Positions 55,883 to 64,000 of a stretch of DNA of 64,000 bases are shown in pieces (within the stretch, counting starts at the first letter, position 1; each line of letters opens with the position of its first letter). The notes under the pieces were generated by a model. The model was not told where the DNA came from and made no database searches. It saw nothing but the letters and a program-made list of their open reading frames with translations. Origin of the DNA: Tipula vernalis (lineage: Eukaryota > Arthropoda > Insecta > Diptera > Tipulidae); contig OY282558.1 of the NCBI GenBank assembly GCA_958295665.1, forward strand, positions 330,681,106 to 330,745,105. The letters are read 5' to 3'. The position numbers and the translations under genes are program-made.

Positions 55883-56793
55883 TAATATTTTGTTATACTA
55901 GCTATCAAAAATATAATAGGTAGCAAATTTCGTTTTTAACATTGTAAATTTATCTGACAGTGTATTATTTTGACAATTCACTAAATTCATTCGATTTTTT
56001 TTTTTTTTTTTTTTTTTGTGGTATCTGCATCGCGCATACATTTTATTAATTTTTTAAAAACACAACTAATGCGTATGCTTGGTTATTTTTAATTTGTTTT
56101 TTATTATGAATACACGTTAAAATTTTCAAAATAGGAATTATACCTACGTTCACAAAAAACAAACTATAATTGGTACTAACTTCGTCGCATGCGATGGAAA
56201 ACCGACAAGGAATAATAGTATAATAGTATTATACTATTATGCTATTATACTATTGACGATGGAAAATCGGTATAAATACAATATTTGATAGCAACCGAAC
56301 GCTCAAAGTCAACGCCACCGGTATGAAAGGGTCTCAGCTTCGCATTTGTGGTAACTAAATATTACGAGGCGAGGCGCCTGGTATGAAAAGTACTTTAAAG
56401 TTTGGGGCTGTAACCGGATGAAAGAGAAACTTATTGAGATATGTACATCAATTTGTACAGGAGAAAATACGGATTAGATTAACATTCAACAAAAAATTAA
56501 TAAAAAAGTAAAAATACGGATGTCAAGAGACCGGATGAAAGCCTGATATGACATTCGGGCAAATAACCAAGGCTTTCAGGGAAGGGAATTGGTATGGCTT
56601 CAAAACCCGCAATGAAAGAAGGGTTTATCACCAAAGGTACAACCAGCATGGGAAGGACCTGACACTGCCATCACCAAGATATGAATGACATGGCTTATCA
56701 GATTCAGAAGGTAGACCGATTTAGAGAAGCTGGCTCTCTACGGAGGAGGTGAATTGGGTCCTGTTCACGACGAACAGGCTTAGGTGGGGGTAG

Positions 56794-57140
56794 TGTTACG
56801 ATAACACTACTTAGGGTGGAATAGAATAAGTTGATTAAAAGCACAAGGTTTACTACTAGTAGTGATTACTAGTGAGACCTAAGTAGGTTAGGGTATTTTA
56901 TAATTTGTTTATTGTACTAAAATGGAAATTTTCCATGCTACAACTTTCTACATTGAACGATATATTCTTACTGGAAAGAGCATGACATTTCTAGAAGTTT
57001 TGTTTGAGTATATAAAAAGGCGAATGAGATAGAATTAGATGATTAGTATTTGGTAAGCGATAGTGTGATGATTAAAAAGGAATTAAAAAGTGATTTAAAA
57101 AGTGTTTTCGACACGATGCGTCTTCTGGAACATCATGCAA
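56794..57140 (+). repeat. 3' LTR of the old gypsy element
   Basis: A polypurine tract TAGGTGGGGGTAG precedes TGTTACGATAACACTACTTA. A TATA box (GTATATAAAAAGG) lies at 57007-57019. The right end is near 57140 but not fixed, because no second copy of this LTR is in the window. Confidence 0.7.
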
Positions 57141-57654
57141 CTCCATCACTCCGTTCAAATTTTGAGTATAAGCGAGAAATTCGAATTGACTCGAATAATT
57201 TCAAAAATTTCGAATAATTTTAGAGTTCTAGAATAATCGAGATATTCTAAAAAAAATGGAAGATTCCTCTCGAAAATCTCAAAACTTAGTAATTCAAAAG
57301 AAAAAACACTCTCTCACAAAAATAACTATAAAATCTCAAATAATCTCGAAAATGTTGGGTAATCTTGATAATTTTGAATAATGTCGTCTTCGATTCACCA
57401 AATAAAATCAATCTGTGATGCAATCGATTGATTTTTCTGCTGTCAAGTTATTCGATTCGCCCAATAAAATCAATCGGTCGAGCAAAATTTTTGCTCGGTC
57501 ATAAATCTCGATATAAAAAGCATTAATAAACATTAAACCAACATCGACGCAATGTGAGCTCGTCTGAATGGGCTAAGAATTTCTTAAATATTATGTATAA
57601 AAGGTTCTATTCCTTGGAAAAAATTGAATCTATAGATGTGCAAAGGAAACAAAA

Positions 57655-58433
57655 AACCATCGGAGTCAAACTTGATAAAAAGTATCAATTCGAGAACTTT
57701 ATATGGGAACAAAACTCTTACACATACATAAAATACATATATGTAAGACATGAAACTTTCATCGTACACTCAAATAATATTATGGTCGTGATAATTTTAT
57801 AGCGAGGTGAATTTTTGATTTTATTTTGATTCCGAATCGGTATAAAATAAAGTAACAATTTTAAATTTGTAATTTTTATAATTTTTTCAGTAATTTCACA
57901 TGAAATAGAGGCTTTACTTGCATATTACAGAAATAAAATCAAAACAATTAAACCGTTTATTTTTCTGTGCTGCTCGAATACTGGTCGAGTTACTCGGGTT
58001 TTGCATTCGATACTCGACTTTTGCAAAATTCGAGTAATTTACGTTCCGTAGCTGCGTGTGCCTTATGTCAATTTTTCGACTAAAATACTAAGTAACTAAA
58101 TTATATGCTTCGTTATCATATTAATCCAGATGGTCTCTCCTCATCGTCGCCATTAGCACCATATATAAGTAAAACATATGAAAATTATTTTCATCGGGAT
58201 CGGATTGTCAGTGTTTGATCTTGGTGTAAAACGGTGTTACAGTGTCAGTGGTATAACAACCAACCAATGGACAATTCCGTGATGAAGGAAGGTACCAGAT
58301 TTATATAAATTAGTAAAGGCTCAACCAGCGAAAAATTATAAACAAAAGAATTTTAGAGGAACCATTATTTTTCGATATTTAATTCCAATTTCCCATTTTA
58401 TTGTGGCACAAAGTACAAGAGTATTAAATTATA
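57655..58433 (+). repeat. Long direct repeat, copy 1
   Basis: Matches 59214-60085 at an offset of about 1.56 kb (shared blocks include CATCGGAGT, GTATCAATTCGAGAACTTTA and GAGTAATTTACGTTCCGTAG). A short frame (QFENFIWEQNSYTYIKYIYV) is kept in both copies but ends quickly and is not recognised. The identity of the repeat is unknown; likely a non-coding mobile element. Confidence 0.65.
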
Positions 58434-59213
58434 AATTGTTATTGTTTCGTGCAACGTGTATTTATGAAGCGTTCTTCAGACTGATGTAACAAAAAGGTTC
58501 AGTCGGAAACCAAATTTGAAAATATATATATATGCTAACTAAAATTTAATTAATTAACAAACATCTATTGAGTGATGTTTGATTGTCAAAACAAATTTGA
58601 ACTTTGAATATTTCATCTCGTAAACTCATAAAATATTATTATTAAAACAAAGATTTTAATAGAATTGCAAACAAAGTATTTATGATTTGCGTAGTTAATT
58701 GTGGGAATAGGAACTGTGGGACAAGGCAAAAGCGAGGACCATTAAGAAGAATCATGGATGTTGGCTAAATAGCTGACACAGCTAGCCCACCACAAGTCCA
58801 CGCAATGAAGTGGGTCTTGAAACCAAATTAAGAAAAACAAAGGCTATAACATGAGTATTAAGATGTACTTATCCATCAACTTATCCATCAAAATGTGACG
58901 TACAAATATGAAAGATTTAGAACCAAACACAAAATCTAAAAATTTCTATTAATTAAGTAATGAGGTATAATTACCTAAATAAACAGTGCCAAAATAGTTA
59001 TGAACTTTGAATTTTTTTGTGACATAAAATCATAATATTGTAATTGAATTGTAAACAAACTCAGCAAAGCGTTTTCGGTTTAATAATTAATAATTTAGAA
59101 AAACATTTGAAATCATTTAAAATTTTTGCTAGTCCACACAAAAGAACTAAACGGGTCAATACATTTCAATACATTTCGTACGTCATCAGTAAAAAAAAAA
59201 AACAATCCAATCG
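58434..59213. other. AT-rich spacer between the long direct repeats
   Basis: No gene or clear inverted repeat is seen. A weak ATG frame near 58681 stops after about 28 codons. Confidence 0.4.
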
Positions 59214-60085
59214 AACCATCGGAGTAAAACTTGATAACAAGTATCAATTCGAGAACTTTATATGGGAACAAAACTCTTACACATACATAAAATACATATA
59301 TGTAAGACATGAAACTTTTATCGTACACTCAAATAATATTATGGTCGTGATAATTTTATAGCGAGGTGAATTTTTGATTTTATTTTGATTCCGAATGGGT
59401 GTAAAATAAAGTAACAATTTTAAATTTGTAATTTTTATAATTTTTTCAGTAATTTCACATGAAATAGAGGCTTTACTTGCATGTTACAGAAATAAAATCA
59501 AAATAATTAAACCGTTTATTTTTCTGTGCTGCTCGAATACTCGTCGAGTTACTCGGGTTTTGCATTCGATGCTCGACTTCTGCAAAATTCGAGTAATTTA
59601 CGTTCCGTAGCTGCGTGTGCCTTATGTCGATTTTTCGACTAAAATACTAACTGTATATTATATGCTTCGTTATCATATTAATCCAGATGGCTTACGAAAA
59701 ATCTCGCGGCGAAAGTCTCTCCTTGAGAAAAACATATGAAAATTATTTTCATCGAATAGATCGGATTGTCAGTGTTTGATCTTGGTATAAAACGGTGTTA
59801 CAGTGGTATAACAACCAACAAATGGATAATTCCGTGATGAAGGAAGGTACCAGATTTATATAAATTACTAAAGGCTCAACCAGCGAAAAATTATAAATTA
59901 AAGAATTTTAACGACATTAATTTTTCTTAATTTTTTTTGACATTTCAACTAGCGAAAAATTATAAACGTAAGAATTTTAGAGGAACCATTATTTTCCGAT
60001 ATTTAATTTCCAACCAAACTTTCTTTACTTCTAATGAAATAAACTGGAATATTTTAAACTATTTTATTGTGGCACAAAATACAAA
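59214..60085 (+). repeat. Long direct repeat, copy 2
   Basis: Second copy of the 57655-58433 repeat, with extra sequence near 59910-59950 and 60015-60055 where copy 1 lacks it (for example TTCTTTACTTCTAATG). Substitutions are scattered, so the duplication is not very recent. Confidence 0.65.
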
Positions 60086-60423
60086 AGTCCCAAGTATTTT
60101 TATATCCGAAAATTTTTGTATTTTTCTGACATTTCGCTGATTTCATCTCCGATTCTTTTCCGAATTAATGTCCGATATATTGTAAGATTTACTATGAAAG
60201 TCTGTCAAAAATATCGGAAAATGCGGACATAAAAGTTAGGTTATGGTACGACAAATTTGTGGGCGGGGCTTACAATATAAATTTTGGCGGCAAAATTTCA
60301 CTTTTGAATTTAAATCTGGCTTTAATTAAAAATATATTTTTTTTTTAAATTTTTTTTAGGAATACTTTTTATTTTTATTACATGTATAAATTACAATATT
60401 ACATTTATTATAATATATAAATT

Positions 60424-61860
<1,437 letters not shown>

Positions 61861-61871
61861 AATAGGTCGCG

Positions 61872-64000
61872 TTAGAGATAATCTTCGACCCGTTCAGCCA
61901 AATACGTCTTTAAAGTTTTCTTGAAATTGTGAACATTCACAGATCTAGTAATAACAGTCGGTAAATGGTTATATACATATGGACCAAAGTACGATATGGA
62001 TTTTCTACCAAATTCAGTTTTGATTTTATAACATTTTAAAAGATTAAAACGACGGGTTATATGGCTATGATTTACAAACTGAAACTCAATGTTTGATAGC
62101 GTTGACGATAACCGCAAACATTTATACATGTATAGTGAAACATGAAATTGGAATAATGCGTTTATTGGCAGGATTCCTTCAGTTACAATCTTATACAGCT
62201 CGATGGAGGGAAACAAGTGTGGAAGCCTATAGATAGCTTTGCAGCTTTTGTTTTGTAAAATTTGCAACCTTTTTATCTTTGATTTTCCAATATGACCAAA
62301 ACAAGCAATCGCGAAATAGAATCTTGTGTGAATAAATGAAGAATAAATCATTTTTAGAATATGTTGTGGAACAAAGGAAGCAAGCTTCTTAATCAAATAA
62401 ATAAACGGACTGACTTTTAAACTCAACGTATGAATTTGTTCATTCCAAGACATATGCTTATCAAGTAAAACTCCAAGATATTTGAGTTTATCAACTCCCT
62501 CGATTTGAAACCTCACCATTTGAAACTTGCAAGGGTTGGAAATCACAATGAGGGAGGAATGGGGATTGAAAGATAATAAATTTGGTTTTGTTGAGGTTTA
62601 CAGATATTTTATTTACATTGAAATATTCTATAAGTACAGCAACGTCGTTTTCCATGTGTGCCATGGCTTGGGAGCAATCTTTGGAATTATAGAATATTGC
62701 GGTATCATCAGCAAACATTCTAATTTTCCCAGCCAGAGGTAGGTGTGATATATCATTTATGAAAATCAGAAATAGAATAGGGCCAAGTACACTACTCTGA
62801 GGGACGCCGCAATTAATACTTAGAGTGCTACTAATTACACCATCTAAAGCCACAAATTGTTTACGATTTTGAAGATAACTCATCAAAATATTATAAGCCA
62901 AGCCCCGAAAGCCATAGCAATACAACTTATTTAGAAGTAGACGATGATCAATTAATGCAGTCAAACGATTTATGCAGATCTAAAAATAGACCACATGTAT
63001 ACTCCTGATTATCGAAAGCCCGGTAAATCAGATCAGTAATCTCAATTAAAGCGGTATCTGTGCCAGACCCCTGTCTAAAACCATATTGATGACAGTAAAA
63101 AAAATCTAAAGCGTTTAGATATTCAGTCAGGCAATTAATTGCAATTAATTTTTCAAGTATTTTGTCAAACACAGACAAGACAGAAATTGGTCGGTAGTAA
63201 CTAGCAGCTTTGCAGTCTCCTGATTTAAATATAGGTGTCACTTTTGCAATCTTCAAACAATCAGGATAAATACCGGTTTCAAACACTACATTGAATAAAT
63301 CCGTCAATATTTGAGAAAAGAATGCTGAGTTACGTTTTATAACAGTATTATGAATATTATCATACCCATCACCCTTATTATTGTCTAAATTAATAATTAT
63401 ATTATATGTTTCCGTAACGGAGATTGGGCGCAAAAAAAATGAATTCGGGCTGTTATTGTGCAGATTATATAATTCAGTGTTACCATTACTTGTAGAAGAG
63501 AGGCTGTTGTCAACATTTACAAAATGGTTATTGAATATATTTACAATACTGGGAAGGTCTTTGTATTTGACATCATTTTGTACAATGGAGTGGATATCCG
63601 CTTTAGTATTATGCTTTATGAATTGATTTATTTGATTCCATACTTCCTTTTGATTTAAATTATTAAACAAATTTTTGAAATACAATTTTTTAGATTTGAT
63701 CCTTCTATTGAGTAAATCTAGTCTGTCCTTTAACGCAGAGTTGTTTGTGCTTTGTTTAAACCTTTTGAGTGTGTGATTTTTTTCTTTTATTACATTCCAA
63801 AGATCTAGATTCATCCAGGGACAAATACTAGCATTTTTCATTTTCACCTGTACTTGTTTAGACTTCGAAAATTTACCAACCAACTCATTATATTTTCCAA
63901 AGATTAATTTTAGGGTTGAATCAGGGTTGTGAATGTCAAATGAGGTTGAAAATAAAAACTCATCGTAGTATTGATTCACTTTGTCATAATTTACCGTTTT
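61872..64000 (-). mobile_element. LINE reverse transcriptase, minus strand, continues past the window
   Basis: RT motifs from right to left: KSGDCKAASYYRPISVLSV, HQYGFRQGSGTDTALIEIT, CGLFLDLHKSFDCIN (A), GVPQSSVLGPILFLIFINDI (B; Gln-Ser in place of Gln-Gly), RMFADDTAIFY (C) and LKYLGVLLDKHMSW. A thumb-like region ends at 61872. Three frames are used: 63979-62948, 62964-62491 and 62546-61872. It is of the Jockey/CR1 type without RNase H. A linker before RT (CPWMNLDLWNVIKEKNHTLK) resembles that of the 49.9-52.7 kb LINE, but they are different families. The endonuclease would lie beyond the right edge. Confidence 0.85.

Larger units (their letters stand above)
53587..56270. mobile_element. TA-target element with palindromic ends, carrying a Penelope-like insertion
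   Basis: Starts CCGATTTTCCATCGTC and ends GACGATGGAAAATCGG, with TA on both sides. Each end is itself a fold-back of about 70 bp: the left (53587-53657) and right (56193-56270) carry an ATAGTATTATACTAT-type core between inverted GATGGAAAA arms. Without the Penelope-like element it would be about 0.5 kb and without coding capacity. Confidence 0.65.
49337..56393. mobile_element. 7-kb unit with terminal inverted repeats, filled by other elements
   Basis: The 24-bp ends are perfect inverted copies beginning GTACTTTTCATACCAGGCGC (49337-49360 and 56370-56393). TTTAA flanks both sides (49332-49336 and 56394-56398). The host gypsy integrase reads on across the gap, which marks this as one insertion event. 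Only about 165 bp (left) and 100 bp (right) of its own sequence remain visible; the rest is a LINE and a palindrome-ended element with a Penelope-like insertion. Superfamily unclear: TTAA (piggyBac) or a TTA-type site are both possible readings. Confidence 0.7.
35640..57140 (+). mobile_element. Old Ty3/gypsy element split by three large insertions
   Basis: One gypsy copy can be followed through three insertions. Pre-RT linker at 35727-35990 and RT start at 35990-36526 (RQPPRRLPLVKQEEVDRM, MPFGL-NAPATF). RT resumes at 42855 (LIHLDDIFVMGKDYDGHL, TYYRRFVPGF); RNase H at 43320 (LDTDASNDRIGGVLSQKTDG); integrase at 43930-44330 (KYHGGVSGGLLGINKTLAKI, then ECDECAAVKR). Integrase resumes at 48990 (SRLGVSTEIHTNQGRNFES, HPQSDGMLERFNATL) to 49331 and again after 56398 (KFGAVTG, YVHQFVQEKIRI). 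A 3' LTR follows at 56794. Many stops and small frameshifts, plus a 26-bp tandem duplication at 49206-49256, show age. The 5' LTR and Gag are missing; the left limit is approximate. Confidence 0.85.

Noticed and set aside
57554..57802. 82-residue frame, repeated at 59044-59361
   Set aside because: Kept as part of the direct repeat, but the N-terminal halves differ and no domain is recognisable, so it is not called a gene.

Overview
The window is AT-rich, transposon-dense chromosomal DNA from an insect, most likely a fly (Diptera). It holds four intron-containing or single-exon host genes. Introns are mostly short (54 and 61 bp in two genes) with GT-AG ends, and the mobile elements are typical of insects: mariner DD37D, CsRn1-type and Mag-like Ty3/gypsy, I/LOA-like LINEs and a Penelope-like element. 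Species cannot be fixed from sequence alone.

Host genes: (1) Bx42/SNW1, a splicing and transcription cofactor, on the minus strand at 9254-10894 in one exon. (2) RanBP3, a Ran-binding nuclear export cofactor, on the plus strand at 12775-15577; I could place six exons that join in frame to 384 codons. (3) A CLCC1-like ER membrane channel gene, minus strand, 19820-21251, with a 10-nt coding first exon that completes the signal peptide. (4) A secreted, cysteine-rich arthropod protein of unknown function at 31292-33305, three exons, 615 codons. A broken Cullin-2 fragment lies at 60424-60936. Bx42 and RanBP3 are divergent and separated by a MITE cluster.

Repeats by region: 1-1828 LINE fragment; 1829-4.6 kb degraded CsRn1-type element; 5-7 kb old LINE split by a DD37D mariner; 7.3-8.9 kb fold-back MITEs; 11.1-12.5 kb nested MITEs; 17.1-19.5 kb gypsy relic; 21.6-28.4 kb stacked MITEs with TTAA, TAA/TTA and TA target sites, nested up to three deep; 28.4-30.3 kb I-like LINE with a 13-bp target duplication; 30.4-31.0 kb a TTAA element.

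The main structure is a nest from about 35.6 to 57.1 kb. An old Ty3/gypsy copy is interrupted (a) in its RT by a young CsRn1-type retrotransposon (36527-42850) with LTRs that look identical, a tRNA-Trp primer site, a -1 frameshift signal and 75-bp leader repeats; (b) in its integrase by a Mag-like element (44331-48984, TSD ATGCC) that itself carries a tRNA-derived SINE; and (c) further along the integrase by a 7-kb unit with terminal inverted repeats (49337-56393). That unit holds a reverse-oriented LINE and a second inverted-repeat element with palindromic ends, into which a Penelope-like element (53697-55881, 15-bp TSD) is inserted. The Penelope-like element ends in an inverted repeat and a recognisable minimal hammerhead ribozyme.

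No CRISPR, rRNA or functional tRNA gene was seen. All element boundaries and homologies were read by eye and not confirmed by any search.
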